Source: an uncultured Flavobacterium sp. (GTDB lineage: Bacteria > Bacteroidota > Bacteroidia > Flavobacteriales > Flavobacteriaceae). Taken from it: a stretch of DNA of 54,452 bases. Of this stretch, positions 42,466-50,767 are shown one piece after another (position 1 is the first letter of the stretch; the number at the start of each line of letters is the position of its first letter). Location: NCBI RefSeq assembly GCF_946479975.1, contig NZ_CAMLIX010000004.1:1-54452 (forward strand), read 5' to 3'. The notes beneath the pieces are model-generated. The model saw only the letters and a program-made list of their open reading frames with translations, had not been told where the DNA came from and ran no database searches. A program made the translations under genes and the position numbers.

Positions 42466-43302
42466 ATGAAAAAACTTTACTCACCTGTACTGTTTATGAC
42501 AGTCTTACTTGTTCTTCTATTACACCCAATGAATGTTCAGTCTGCTGTTAGTCCTTCAGAACTTTCTTTTCAGAACTTTAAGTCTACATGCTTTTCTAAA
42601 TCTAGCAGTACGCTTTTAGCGGCAGACCGACACCGTGTGTGGCTTAATTTGACCAGCAAAGACGGAATTTACAAACAGCTTTTAATAGGTTACATTGCAG
42701 GCGCCACAAATGGCTGGGATGCAAATTACGATGCGTTGAGCATGGATGCGTACGTTTTTGCAGATTTTTATAGCATAAACGATAAAAAGAAGCTTGTAAT
42801 TCAGGGACGCGCTTTGCCATTAGATTTATCAGATGCAATTCCGTTAGGATATAGATCGGCTGTTAAGGGAGAACTGACCATCTCTATTGACCATGCAGAT
42901 GGCGATTTAACGAATCAAGAAATTTATTTGGTAGACAAACAAACTGGAGCTACTCACAATCTTAGAAACGGCGGTTATAACTTCCAAACCGAGATAGGAA
43001 GCTTTAATAATCGTTTTGAAATGCGATACAAAGCCAAACTGAATTTAGGAACACCTGAAATTGGCACTATTGGTCAGGATTTTACAGTGGCATCACACAA
43101 TAAAATCATCAGCCTAAATTCTCGTGATGCTGTATTAAACGAGGTTGCTGTTTTTGATATTAATGGAAGATTGGTTTACAGCAACCAGAAAATCGGAGCA
43201 TCAGATCTAGAAATCAGCAACATTCAAGCCGATGCTCAAATATTACTGGTCAAAACCACGTTTGACAATGGTAGTAGTATAACCAAGAAAGTGTTTTTTT
43301 AG
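42466..43302 (+). CDS. T9SS cargo protein with type A C-terminal sorting domain
   Basis: The 278-residue protein has a signal peptide (about residues 1-27, LLVLLLHPMNVQSA), a unique central domain (about 50-195; VWLNLTSKDGIYKQLLIGYI, GRALPLDLSDAIPLGY), and a C-terminal sorting domain of about 75 residues. The latter shows VFDINGRLVYSNQK, DLEISNIQADAQILLVKT and the end ITKKVFF, the type A Por-secretion pattern. It should be exported by T9SS, whose GldN/GldO parts are encoded at the window's right end. The central domain is not recognised, so its role is unknown. Confidence 0.9.
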   Translation: MKKLYSPVLFMTVLLVLLLHPMNVQSAVSPSELSFQNFKSTCFSKSSSTLLAADRHRVWLNLTSKDGIYKQLLIGYIAGATNGWDANYDALSMDAYVFADFYSINDKKKLVIQGRALPLDLSDAIPLGYRSAVKGELTISIDHADGDLTNQEIYLVDKQTGATHNLRNGGYNFQTEIGSFNNRFEMRYKAKLNLGTPEIGTIGQDFTVASHNKIISLNSRDAVLNEVAVFDINGRLVYSNQKIGASDLEISNIQADAQILLVKTTFDNGSSITKKVFF

Positions 43303-43327
43303 TATTCATTTAAGTAAAAAACAATGT

Positions 43328-43364
43328 AAAAGCCTGCAGTTTCTTTTAGACACTGCAGGCTTTT
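43328..43364 (+). terminator. Intrinsic terminator of the T9SS cargo gene
   Basis: AAAAGCCTGCAGT (43328-43340) pairs perfectly with ACTGCAGGCTTTT (43352-43364) around an 11-nt loop, 25 bp after the stop. Confidence 0.9.
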
Positions 43365-43721
43365 ATAGTTTTAAATTTATTTAAAATATTATCTTACAAT
43401 GACAGGTTTCAGCAATTTCCCCATTGGCTTCTCAAAAATAACCAACAAAAAACAAAAAGAATATTCTTTCAAAATAAAACAATCTCAATTAAATTTAAAA
43501 TTTTAGTGAAATCTTATATTCCGCAAAAAAAGCTTCTAATAATTACCTAAAGACAAAACAATCAATTATTAGTCAAACAAATACAGTTTAACTAGCTTAA
43601 TAGAGGAATAATTTTTCTTTCAAAAATTATTATTTTTTAAAAAAGCAGACAAACTTTTTTTCTAAAATTATTTTGTGCATTCCAAAAATAGTTGCACTTT
43701 TGCACCCGCAATAGCAAAGCA
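43365..43721. other. Intergenic region upstream of tRNA-Glu
   Basis: This 357-bp AT-rich stretch has no gene; its only supported feature is the tRNA-Glu promoter at 43673-43702. Confidence 0.7.
43673..43702 (+). promoter_or_regulatory. Promoter of tRNA-Glu
   Basis: TTG (43673-43675), 19 nt, then CACTTTTG (43695-43702). The -33 and spacing are exact; the -7 deviates at its first base only (C for T). It is 19 bp before the tRNA. Confidence 0.8.
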
Positions 43722-43793
43722 GGTCCGTTCGTCTATCGGTTAGGACGCCAGGTTTTCATCCTGGTAAGGGGGGTTCGATTCCCCCACGGACTA
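43722..43793 (+). tRNA. tRNA-Glu (TTC)
   Basis: A 72-nt cloverleaf starts GGTCCGTTCGTCTA and ends CCCCCACGGACTA. The anticodon loop TTTTCAT between CCAGG and CCTGG gives anticodon TTC. The T arm has a GGGGG/CCCCC stem and TTCGATT loop. G1 pairs with U72, and CCA is not encoded. It has a single-gene promoter and a GAAA-loop terminator. Confidence 0.95.
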
Positions 43794-43804
43794 CTTATCA
43801 AGAC

Positions 43805-43834
43805 AAAAGCTTCAGAGAAATCTGGAGCTTTTTT
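43805..43834 (+). terminator. GAAA-loop family terminator of tRNA-Glu
   Basis: AAAAGCTTCAGA pairs with TCTGGAGCTTTT around GAAA. It is the same sequence as behind both initiator tRNAs, although tRNA-Glu is unrelated in sequence to them. Confidence 0.93.
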
Positions 43835-43868
43835 ATTTTCATAAGAATCACAAGAACTTATATCAAAA

Positions 43869-43897
43869 AAAAAGACCACTTATCAAGTGGTCTTTTT
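43869..43897. terminator. Bidirectional terminator
   Basis: AAAAAGACCACTT (43869-43881) pairs perfectly with AAGTGGTCTTTTT (43885-43897). It lies after the minus-strand gene at 43916 and also downstream of tRNA-Glu. Confidence 0.88.
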
Positions 43898-43915
43898 CAT
43901 CTTATTTTGAGAAAA

Positions 43916-44221
43916 TTATGCTCTGAACATAGCATATTTATTGTGATTAAACAAAACTCTATCATAAGGAACATAAAGCGAAACAACTTTCTCCGATGAT
44001 TCGTCAAATTTGATTCCGTTGTGCTTTATAAACAAGTAAATTTCTTTTAGACAATTAGAAAGACTTTGGTGAATTTCAGTAGTAAAAGTGGGTACTTTTT
44101 TATCGTTTACCAATAGATCAATTTGATAATTTGAACTACTTTTTGATAAATTATTACCATTAATTCTAACTGTAAAAGTGGTTGACTTTCCGTATTGTTC
44201 GCCTTGATATTGCAGTGTCAT
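43916..44221 (-). CDS. Hypothetical protein, 101 aa
   Basis: I do not recognise this small soluble protein. It begins MTLQYQGEQYGKSTTFTVRI and is beta-rich in its first half (NYQIDLLVNDKKVPTFTTEI) and helical near LKEIYLFIKHNG, then ends with SLYVPYDRVLFNHNKYAMF. It contains one Cys and no signal sequence. It has a clear terminator, which supports a real transcription unit. Its neighbours give no hint at function. Confidence 0.65.
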   Translation of the reverse strand: MTLQYQGEQYGKSTTFTVRINGNNLSKSSSNYQIDLLVNDKKVPTFTTEIHQSLSNCLKEIYLFIKHNGIKFDESSEKVVSLYVPYDRVLFNHNKYAMFRA

Positions 44222-44563
44222 AATTTTTATTTTTAATGGATTAATACTACCGCCGATGAAGCAGCTTTTGTCTTTGAATGCTTATATTAAAGTTATAAAA
44301 TTTTTAGACAAACATAAAAAATCCTTTCTAAATTAAATGTTATTTTTTGAAAGATAATTTCAATTAAAAATGCTGAAGTTCTCCAATTTCATCTTTCACC
44401 TTGATTTGATGCTACATTATACATTCATCGCCAAAACACCTAAAAAATCGACGAACTGTACACGAGAAAATCATTTAACAAGATTTAAGCTATTTTTATA
44501 AAATTGCGCTTCCATAATCTATTTTTAATTACATTTGATCAACTAATTCTAAAACCTCATATT
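44222..44563. other. Divergent intergenic region
   Basis: This 342-bp AT-rich gap contains the -7 box of the DUF1761 gene (44530-44537). No other feature can be supported; the longer ORF start at 44504 lies in this promoter region and is rejected. Confidence 0.65.
44530..44537 (+). promoter_or_regulatory. -7 box of the DUF1761 gene
   Basis: TACATTTG is a full match to TAnnTTTG, 26 bp before the ATG at 44564. A TTG lies 23 nt upstream instead of 19. The box lies inside the longer ORF and so decides the start. Confidence 0.65.
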
Positions 44564-45052
44564 ATGAAAATTAACTTCATTGCATTGCTTATATCCGCAA
44601 TCGTCACACTTGTTGTGGGTTTTATCTGGTACAATCCAAAAGTGTTTGGAACCATCTGGATGAAAGAAAATAACTTGACTCAAGAAGAGCTTAGAAAAGG
44701 AAATATGCTCAAAATTTTCGGATTAACGTATATTTTTTCTTTAATGATCACCATGACTTTAATGTCGCTTACTATACATCAATCTGGCGCAGTTGGAATG
44801 GTTGGAGGCCCGCCAATGATCGACAGCGCAAAACCTTCTTTTGCTGCTTTTATGGCTGATTACGGAATGGCTTATAGAACTTTTAAACATGGAGCACTGC
44901 ACGGCTTTATTTCTGGTTTATTTTTCGCGTTTCCGCTAATTGGAATTAATGGCTTGTTCGAAAGAAAATCTTGGAAATATATTTTCATTCATACCGGCTT
45001 CTGGCTTATCAATCTGACTTTAATGGGCGGAATTATATGTGCATTTGCATAA
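44564..45052 (+). CDS. DUF1761 family membrane protein
   Basis: I chose the ATG at 44564 (MKINFIALLISAIVTLVVG); the longer ORF from 44504 would start upstream of the -7 box. The 162-residue product has four membrane helices (about 2-23, 48-70, 110-130 and 140-160) and the family start with FIWYNPKVFGTIWMKENNL. The second half contains GALHGFISGLFFAFPLIGINGLF and FWLINLTLMGGIICA. DUF1761 proteins are of unknown function. A terminator lies at 45065. Confidence 0.85.
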   Translation: MKINFIALLISAIVTLVVGFIWYNPKVFGTIWMKENNLTQEELRKGNMLKIFGLTYIFSLMITMTLMSLTIHQSGAVGMVGGPPMIDSAKPSFAAFMADYGMAYRTFKHGALHGFISGLFFAFPLIGINGLFERKSWKYIFIHTGFWLINLTLMGGIICAFA

Positions 45053-45064
45053 AAAGTAAAATGT

Positions 45065-45100
45065 AAAACCCGTTTGGGATTTGATTTCAAACGGGTTTTC
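45065..45100 (+). terminator. Intrinsic terminator of the DUF1761 gene
   Basis: AAAACCCGTTTG (45065-45076) pairs perfectly with CAAACGGGTTTT (45088-45099) around GGATTTGATTT. Confidence 0.9.
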
Positions 45101-45120
45101 TTAATAATAACTTAAACAAA

Positions 45121-45150
45121 TTGAGTTGTTATAAATATTATCTAATTTTG
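45121..45150 (+). promoter_or_regulatory. Promoter of the FemAB/GNAT-like gene
   Basis: TTG (45121-45123), exactly 19 nt, then TAATTTTG (45143-45150): a perfect consensus match. The TTG start codon at 45170 would lie only about 13 nt beyond the expected transcription start, giving a near-leaderless message. Confidence 0.88.
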
Positions 45151-45169
45151 ACGAAATTAGTTCACTCTC

Positions 45170-46315
45170 TTGAATACAACCTATTCTTTCCAAATTTACA
45201 AAAGCGCTTCATTACTTCCTCTAGACTGGAATTCGCTTGCTGTAGACAATATTTTTCTAACACGAGAATATCTTGAAGTTCTAGAAAATTCTTCTCCAGT
45301 AAACATGACGTGTCACTTTATTGGACTTTTTAAAGAAGATAAACTGATCGGCATTGTTTTAACTCAATTTTTATTTGCTGAAAAACTAGAATCTTTTGGA
45401 GAAAGAGATAAATGCCTGAAAACTTCTGTTCGAAATTTTGCTTTAAAGAATTTTGCATCGCACGTTTTATTCATTGGAAACAATATGCTGACGGGGCAAA
45501 ATGCTTTTGTTTTTGATAAAAAAGTCAATCAATCAAAAGCTGTTAAAACGCTTCATAAAGCGATAAATCAGTTGAAGAAAGATTTAAAAGAAAGCGGAAA
45601 AAAAGTTCATATAACGAGTATAAAAGATTTTACTTCAGAAGAAATTAAGCCTCTTCAGGCAGAATTCAAAAACAATTATACGTTTTCTACACAGCCAAAT
45701 ATGATTTTTGAAATCAGTGAAAACTGGAAAACAGAACAAGATTATATTGATGCTTTGTCTAAAAAATACCGCGATCAATATAAGCGTGCACGAAAAAAAT
45801 CAGAAGGAATTGTAAAACGCCAAATGTCTTTAGCTGATATTAAGCAATATGAAGATGTCATTTACGATTTGTATTTTCATGTGGCTAAAAATGCGCCATT
45901 TAACACTTTCTTTTTAGCCCGAAATCACTTTAGTTTCTTCAAAGAAATTATCGGTGAAGATTTTCTTCTTTATGGCTATTTTATAGAGGAAAAACTAATT
46001 GGTTTCAATACTTTGATAAAAAACGGCGCTGTCATGGACACTTATTTTCTGGGTTATGACGAAAGTGTTCAGCGCGAAAAAATGCTGTATCTAAACATGT
46101 TATACGACATGATTGCTTACTCTATAAAAAAAGGTTTTAAAGAAATTGTTTTTGCAAGAACTGCGCTCGAAATTAAAAGTTCTGTTGGTGCCAAACCTGT
46201 AAAAATGTATGGTTTAATTACGCATACTAATGCGTTGATTAATCATAATATTTCGCGGTTTTTTAATTATTTGGAGCCAAAAACAGAATGGCAGGAACGT
46301 AATCCGTTTAAATAA
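45170..46315 (+). CDS. GNAT/FemAB-like acyl- or aminoacyl-transferase
   Basis: The 381-residue soluble protein begins at TTG; no upstream ATG exists between the promoter and this codon. Residues 10-120 resemble a GNAT fold (NIFLTREYLEVLENSSP, FKEDKLIGIVLTQFL). Residues 180-370 contain a second GNAT-like unit with the helix KYRDQYKRARKKSEGIVKRQ, DFLLYGYFIEEKLIGFNTLI and IAYSIKKGFKEIVFAR. Two tandem GNAT units are typical of the FemAB/peptidogalycan-biosynthesis group. Substrate and donor are unknown. It is followed by a terminator-repeat array. Confidence 0.8.
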   Translation: MNTTYSFQIYKSASLLPLDWNSLAVDNIFLTREYLEVLENSSPVNMTCHFIGLFKEDKLIGIVLTQFLFAEKLESFGERDKCLKTSVRNFALKNFASHVLFIGNNMLTGQNAFVFDKKVNQSKAVKTLHKAINQLKKDLKESGKKVHITSIKDFTSEEIKPLQAEFKNNYTFSTQPNMIFEISENWKTEQDYIDALSKKYRDQYKRARKKSEGIVKRQMSLADIKQYEDVIYDLYFHVAKNAPFNTFFLARNHFSFFKEIIGEDFLLYGYFIEEKLIGFNTLIKNGAVMDTYFLGYDESVQREKMLYLNMLYDMIAYSIKKGFKEIVFARTALEIKSSVGAKPVKMYGLITHTNALINHNISRFFNYLEPKTEWQERNPFK

Positions 46316-46325
46316 AAATGTATTT

Positions 46326-46575
46326 CTATAAACAGTTCGCTCCTAACGGAGCTTTTTTTGACGTTTCAATCAATTGCTACAAACAGTTCACTCCTAACGG
46401 AGCTTTTTTTGACGTTCCAATCAATTGCTCTACAAATAGTTCGCTCCTAACGGAGCTTTTTTTTAATTCTACAAACAGTTTCCCCCAAAAGCTGGGAAAA
46501 GCTCCGTTAGGAGCATACTGTTTGTAGAATTTGTTGACACATAGTTCTAAAAGCTCCAGCAGAGCGAACTGTTTT
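46326..46575. repeat. Array of terminator-like repeats, three direct and two inverted
   Basis: Units of the form CTACAAACAGTTCGCTCC, TAAC, GGAGC, then T7-8, start at 46326, 46377 and 46430. An inverted copy ends at 46527 (CTCCGTTAGGAGC and CTGTTTGTAG), making a palindrome 46469-46527. A degenerate inverted copy lies at 46549-46575. Each unit has a GCTCC/GGAGC hairpin and T run, so the array can stop transcription from both converging genes. ORFs over it are artefacts of the repeats. Confidence 0.88.
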
Positions 46576-46612
46576 AAATCAATATCCTGTTCCATGAAGA
46601 ATTATTTCGTTT

Positions 46613-47482
46613 TTAAGGAACGGCAATTTTCATCTGCTTGTGCAAAATATGAATTTCCAACGATTTTTGTGCACCACAATATTCTCCATCTATTTGAAAA
46701 TTAACGGCATAATCTGTTTTTATTTCTGCTTTATCTGTTGAAATAATCACAATATCATCTGAATCAATTGGCATATTTCCTGTAATGATTTTTCCGATTA
46801 GCAGTAAATCAAGGCTTTTTAAAATTACCAATTCAAACTTCCCGTCATTCATCGAGCCACTTGGATTAATAATCACGCCCGTTCCATATTTCTGCGAATT
46901 GGCAATTACAATCATTCTTGCCACGTGTTCGACGGTTTCATTATTTGCCGAAATAGTTGCTACAAAAGGTTCTTCTGCTTCTTTCAGCGTCGTGAAAGCC
47001 TGCAAGGCATAACCCCAAAAACCTCTTACATCACTTTCTTCATAATTTTTAACCAAATTTGCATTTAAACCAAGGTCGCTTAAATGAATACTTTTTTTGC
47101 CATTGATGCAAATCATATCCATTTCTATAAAATGGCTTAAAAAGGCTATTTTGAGATTTTCTTCTATTCCAGGAGGAAGATTCAGATCTACCGAGAGTCC
47201 GTTTGCAGATCCAGCCGGCAAAATACCGATAATTACGTCATGTTCTTCCATGGCTTCTGCAACCATTTTTATGGTTCCGTCACCGCCCGCAACGACAATA
47301 CGTTCGGGTTTATATTGATTGTATAAGGATTGAATTTCTTTCGTATCATTTTTTCCAGTCGTTTCATAAACTTCCAAATCAAAATGATGATTGTCTGCAA
47401 ACTCTTGTACAGCCTCTATTACTTCTGTTTTATCTAAATCTCCTGAGATAGGATTTACGACAAAGAGGATATTCTTTTTCAA
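46613..47482 (-). CDS. Diacylglycerol kinase-family lipid kinase
   Basis: I set the start at TTG 47482 (MKKNILFVVNPISG): the longer ORF from 47671 runs through the divergent gene and lacks DAGK similarity. The resulting 289 residues match the DAGK-catalytic family (YegS/DgkB-like, usually about 290-310 aa). The motif NPISG opens the nucleotide fold and GGDGTIKMVAEAM is the diagnostic kinase loop, with ILPAGSANGLSVDLNLP following. It phosphorylates diacylglycerol or another lipid with ATP at the membrane face. Divergent at 62 bp is a phosphatidate-phosphatase-type gene with the reverse reaction. Confidence 0.92.
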   Translation of the reverse strand: MKKNILFVVNPISGDLDKTEVIEAVQEFADNHHFDLEVYETTGKNDTKEIQSLYNQYKPERIVVAGGDGTIKMVAEAMEEHDVIIGILPAGSANGLSVDLNLPPGIEENLKIAFLSHFIEMDMICINGKKSIHLSDLGLNANLVKNYEESDVRGFWGYALQAFTTLKEAEEPFVATISANNETVEHVARMIVIANSQKYGTGVIINPSGSMNDGKFELVILKSLDLLLIGKIITGNMPIDSDDIVIISTDKAEIKTDYAVNFQIDGEYCGAQKSLEIHILHKQMKIAVP

Positions 47483-47544
47483 AATTATATTTTTAAAACC
47501 AATTAAAATTAAGTAAATTACAGTTACATAAATATACGTAATTA

Positions 47545-48507
47545 ATGAAACCAATTTTACAATTATATCGCGGTTATGCAAATGAGCAAGAATTAATTGT
47601 GATGGGGCATGTTTTGAAACGAGAAAACAATTATGATTTCGAAAAAAGGAAATTAAAAAATGCCCGATCAATTCTGAGGCTTTTTAGAATAAAGACACTT
47701 AAAAACTTCGACATTTATCTGCATTATAATGATAAAGTAATCCACACTAAGACTTTAGATGATGGTTATTTTAAATTTTGCATTCCGCTGGAAAAAGAAA
47801 CTCACTTTGGATGGATGCCTTATGAGGTTAGTTTAAAGTATAAAGAAGAAACCGTAAACTGCAAAGGGACTTTTATAAGACCTCACAAAGGAAAACTTGG
47901 AATCATTTCTGATATCGACGATACTTTTTTGATTTCTCATACTAATAATTTCTTCAAAAAAATTTACATTTTATTATTCCGAAATGTAAATGACCGAAGA
48001 GTTTTTAAAGATGTTGTACCGCATTATCAAGCGTTGAGCGCGGCCGGAAGAAATAATACCGAAGAAGTAAACGCATTCTTCTACATTTCTAGCAGCGAAT
48101 GGAATTTGTATCGATTTATTGCAAAATTTACTAAAATACACAAACTCCCGAAAGCTGTTATTTTGCTGAAAGATATTAAACGTGGCATTACAGATTTCTT
48201 TATGAGCGGTAGAGGAAGTCACGATCATAAATTTGACAAAATAAAACATGTTGTAGAATTTTATCCCACACTAAAATACATTTTAATGGGCGACGATTCG
48301 CAGCATGATCCTTTTCTTTATGAAAGAATCTGCAAAATATTTCCGGTAACTGTAATTGCTGTTTACATTAGACAAACAGGAAAATCTCAGAAAAGAGAAG
48401 TGCTTGAGGTTTTAAAGAATTTAGAAAGTCTAAATGTTTCAGTTTGTTATTTTAAAGAAAGCAAAGAGGCCATAGAACATTCTAAATCTATTGGGATTAT
48501 TAAATAA
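47545..48507 (+). CDS. App1-family phosphatidate phosphatase-like protein (DUF2183)
   Basis: The 320-residue soluble protein has an N-terminal beta domain (about 1-115) and the App1/DUF2183 catalytic domain (about 118-300). The haloacid-dehalogenase-like motif is D123-I-D125-D126-T127 (ISDIDDTFLIS). Then come YISSSEWNLYRFIAKF and the closing GDDSQHDPFLY. In yeast App1 these residues catalyse dephosphorylation of phosphatidate to diacylglycerol. It is divergent from a DAG-kinase-type gene 62 bp away. Confidence 0.9.
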   Translation: MKPILQLYRGYANEQELIVMGHVLKRENNYDFEKRKLKNARSILRLFRIKTLKNFDIYLHYNDKVIHTKTLDDGYFKFCIPLEKETHFGWMPYEVSLKYKEETVNCKGTFIRPHKGKLGIISDIDDTFLISHTNNFFKKIYILLFRNVNDRRVFKDVVPHYQALSAAGRNNTEEVNAFFYISSSEWNLYRFIAKFTKIHKLPKAVILLKDIKRGITDFFMSGRGSHDHKFDKIKHVVEFYPTLKYILMGDDSQHDPFLYERICKIFPVTVIAVYIRQTGKSQKREVLEVLKNLESLNVSVCYFKESKEAIEHSKSIGIIK

Positions 48508-48510
48508 TTT

Positions 48511-48590
48511 GTTTCAGGTTTCAAGTTTCATGTTTCAGGTTTTACGTTATCTTGAAAAACTTGGAACCTGAAACCTGAAACTCTAAACTT
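48511..48590. repeat. GTTTCAGG-type inverted repeat
   Basis: The left part is built of GTTTCAGGTTTCAAG and CATGTTTCAGGTTTT, the right part of GGAACCTGAAACCTG and AAACTCTAAACTT, which pair with each other. Similar simpler GTTTCAAG-type sequence occurs at about 2673-2712 and 50665-50690. Confidence 0.7.
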
Positions 48591-48591
48591 A

Positions 48592-48734
48592 TAGCCCAGA
48601 TTGAAGTGGAAAGCCCGCAGCTAAAAACCCCGATTTTTCTTGCCAGAAAACAGCGACCAACGGAAGCTCGTTTTATGGTTTAGAAAAATCAGGGTTTTTA
48701 GTGAGGACTTGAAACGCAAAGCTGGATCAGCTCC
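48592..48734 (+). repeat. Structured intergenic repeat, copy 2 (candidate Flavo-1-like RNA)
   Basis: The ends match copy 1 (14934-15023): TAGCCCAGATTGAAGTGG at the start and GCTGGATCAGCTCC at the end. The centre holds a 20-bp stem, CTAAAAACCCCGATTTTTCT (48633-48652) against AGAAAAATCAGGGTTTTTAG, with one G-U, enclosing about 41 nt. The plus orientation follows the App1 gene. Constant ends and a variable central hairpin suggest a mobile or transcribed structured family. Confidence 0.6.
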
Positions 48735-48745
48735 TTAAAATTATC

Positions 48746-50659
48746 TTATGAATTAAAATTATCTATTTCTTCCTGAACAGTTTCCCAATCCGTTAATAAT
48801 TGATCTAAATCTGCTTTCTTTTTGTTGTACGCTGTAAAAAATGAAGCATCTTCAATATGTTTGTCATAGTTTGAAGCCAGCATTTTATCGTCGTGCTGAA
48901 TATCTTTTTCTAATTGTTTGATTTGGCTTTCAACTTTACTCAAGCGGTTTTGAAGCGCTTTTCCTTTTTTCTGATCTTCGTATGAAGTTTTGTTGTTTTC
49001 TTTTGGTGTAGCAGCTTTTACGACATCTTTTTTCTCTACTTCGCGCATATTTTCCAAATTACGCTGCTCTAAGAAAAAGTTGATATCACCAAGATATTCT
49101 CTAATTTTTTGATCCTTGAATTCGTAAACAATATTAGACATTCCTTGAAGAAAATCCCTGTCGTGAGAAACCAATAATAATGTTCCGCCGAATTTTTGAA
49201 GAGCCGCTTTTAAAACGTTTTTAGATTTAATATCCAAGTGATTCGTAGGCTCATCCATCAGCAAAACGTTGATTGGCTGTAAAAGCAATTTACACAGTGC
49301 CAAACGGTTACGCTCACCTCCTGAAAGTACTTTTACTTTTTTCTCGACATCGTCTCCGCGGAAAAGAAAAGAACCTAACATATCTCGAACTTTAGAACGG
49401 TTTGTATCAGTTGCTGCATCTTCCATCGTTTGAAGCAAAGTGATTTCTCCGTCTAAGTATTCTGCCTGATTTTGAGCAAAATATCCTAATTGTACATTAT
49501 GACCTAGTTTGATATTTCCTTGGTATTCAAACTCATTTACAATTGCCTTAATAAAAGTTGATTTCCCTTGTCCGTTTTGACCAACAAAAGCGATTTTACT
49601 GCCACGTTCAACCAGTAAATCAATGTCTTTTAAGATTACTTTGTCGCCGTATGCTTTTGTAACATGTTCGGCTTCAACTACAACTTTTCCAGGTTCTTTT
49701 GAAACAGGGAAAGAAATATTCATTACAGAATTGTCGTCTTCATCAACTTCGATTCTTTCTACTTTATCTAACTTTTTAATTAACGATTGCGCCATCGAAG
49801 CTTTTGAAGCTTTTGCACGGAACTTTTCGATTAATTTTTCTGTTTCTTCAATTTTTTTAGCTTGGTTCTTTTGAGTTGCCAATTGCTTTTCGCGAATCTC
49901 GTGACGCAATTCTAAATATTGAGAATACGGTTTATTAAAGTCGTATGCTTTTCCTAAAGAAATTTCGATTGTTCTATTGGTAACATTATCCAAGAACATT
50001 TTATCGTGCGAAACGATTACTACAACTCCAGGATAATTTCTAAGGAAACTTTCTAACCAAATAATACTTTCGATATCCAAGTGATTCGTAGGTTCATCCA
50101 GAAGCAATACATCATTTGACTGCAATAAAAGTTTTGCCAATTCGATACGCATTCTCCATCCTCCAGAAAATGTTTCGGTTTGATTATTAAAAACTTCTCT
50201 TTTAAAACCAAGACCTAAAAGAATTTTCTCTGTATCTCCCACATAATTGTAACCTCCAAGAAGTTCAAAACGATGTGTGTAATCAGATAAATCTTCAATG
50301 ATTTGTCCGTATTCTTCACTTTCATAATCGGTTCTTGTAACCAATTGATGATTGATTTCTTCTAATTTTTTCTCAACAATTTTAATTTCTGTAAAGGCTT
50401 CATATGCTTCCTCCAGTACGGTTCTTCCTTGTTCAAAATCAATATCCTGACGCAAGAAACCCATTCTGATATCTTTCTCCTGAGAAATAACTCCCGAATC
50501 TGGTTTGAAATCTCCAGCCAGCATTTTCAGCATTGTAGATTTACCAGCTCCGTTTTTACCAACAAGACCCACTCGGTCGCCAGCTCCTAAACGAAAAGTA
50601 ACTTCTTCAAATAAATATGTTCCTCCAAAAGAAACCGAAAGATTGTGTATATTAAGCAT
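48746..50659 (-). CDS. ABC-F family ATPase (translation factor type)
   Basis: The 637-residue protein has two ABC ATPase domains with no membrane helices. Walker A motifs are GKNGAGKST (34-42) and GQNGQGKST (about 360). Signature motifs are FSGGWRMRIELAKLL and LSGGERNRLALCKLL, with Walker B LLLDEPTNHLD and LLMDEPTNHLD. The interdomain linker is charged (P-site tRNA-interaction region). A C-terminal coiled coil (about 550-637) completes the Uup/YdiF-type layout. Such factors act on ribosomes; antibiotic resistance is not implied by sequence. It is a single-gene unit. Confidence 0.95.
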   Translation of the reverse strand: MLNIHNLSVSFGGTYLFEEVTFRLGAGDRVGLVGKNGAGKSTMLKMLAGDFKPDSGVISQEKDIRMGFLRQDIDFEQGRTVLEEAYEAFTEIKIVEKKLEEINHQLVTRTDYESEEYGQIIEDLSDYTHRFELLGGYNYVGDTEKILLGLGFKREVFNNQTETFSGGWRMRIELAKLLLQSNDVLLLDEPTNHLDIESIIWLESFLRNYPGVVVIVSHDKMFLDNVTNRTIEISLGKAYDFNKPYSQYLELRHEIREKQLATQKNQAKKIEETEKLIEKFRAKASKASMAQSLIKKLDKVERIEVDEDDNSVMNISFPVSKEPGKVVVEAEHVTKAYGDKVILKDIDLLVERGSKIAFVGQNGQGKSTFIKAIVNEFEYQGNIKLGHNVQLGYFAQNQAEYLDGEITLLQTMEDAATDTNRSKVRDMLGSFLFRGDDVEKKVKVLSGGERNRLALCKLLLQPINVLLMDEPTNHLDIKSKNVLKAALQKFGGTLLLVSHDRDFLQGMSNIVYEFKDQKIREYLGDINFFLEQRNLENMREVEKKDVVKAATPKENNKTSYEDQKKGKALQNRLSKVESQIKQLEKDIQHDDKMLASNYDKHIEDASFFTAYNKKKADLDQLLTDWETVQEEIDNFNS

Positions 50660-50767
50660 TAAATTGTTGTTTAAAGTTTAAAGTTTCATGTTATTGATAC
50701 CTTAAACAGAGAATGAAAATTGTAAATTTGCCTTACCAGAATTAATGGTAAATTAAATTTTTTGCAA

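Noticed and set aside
46318..46595. Short ORFs with repeated APNGAF-like words on both strands
   Set aside because: They arise from translating the terminator-repeat array; the periodicity follows the DNA repeat, not a protein.
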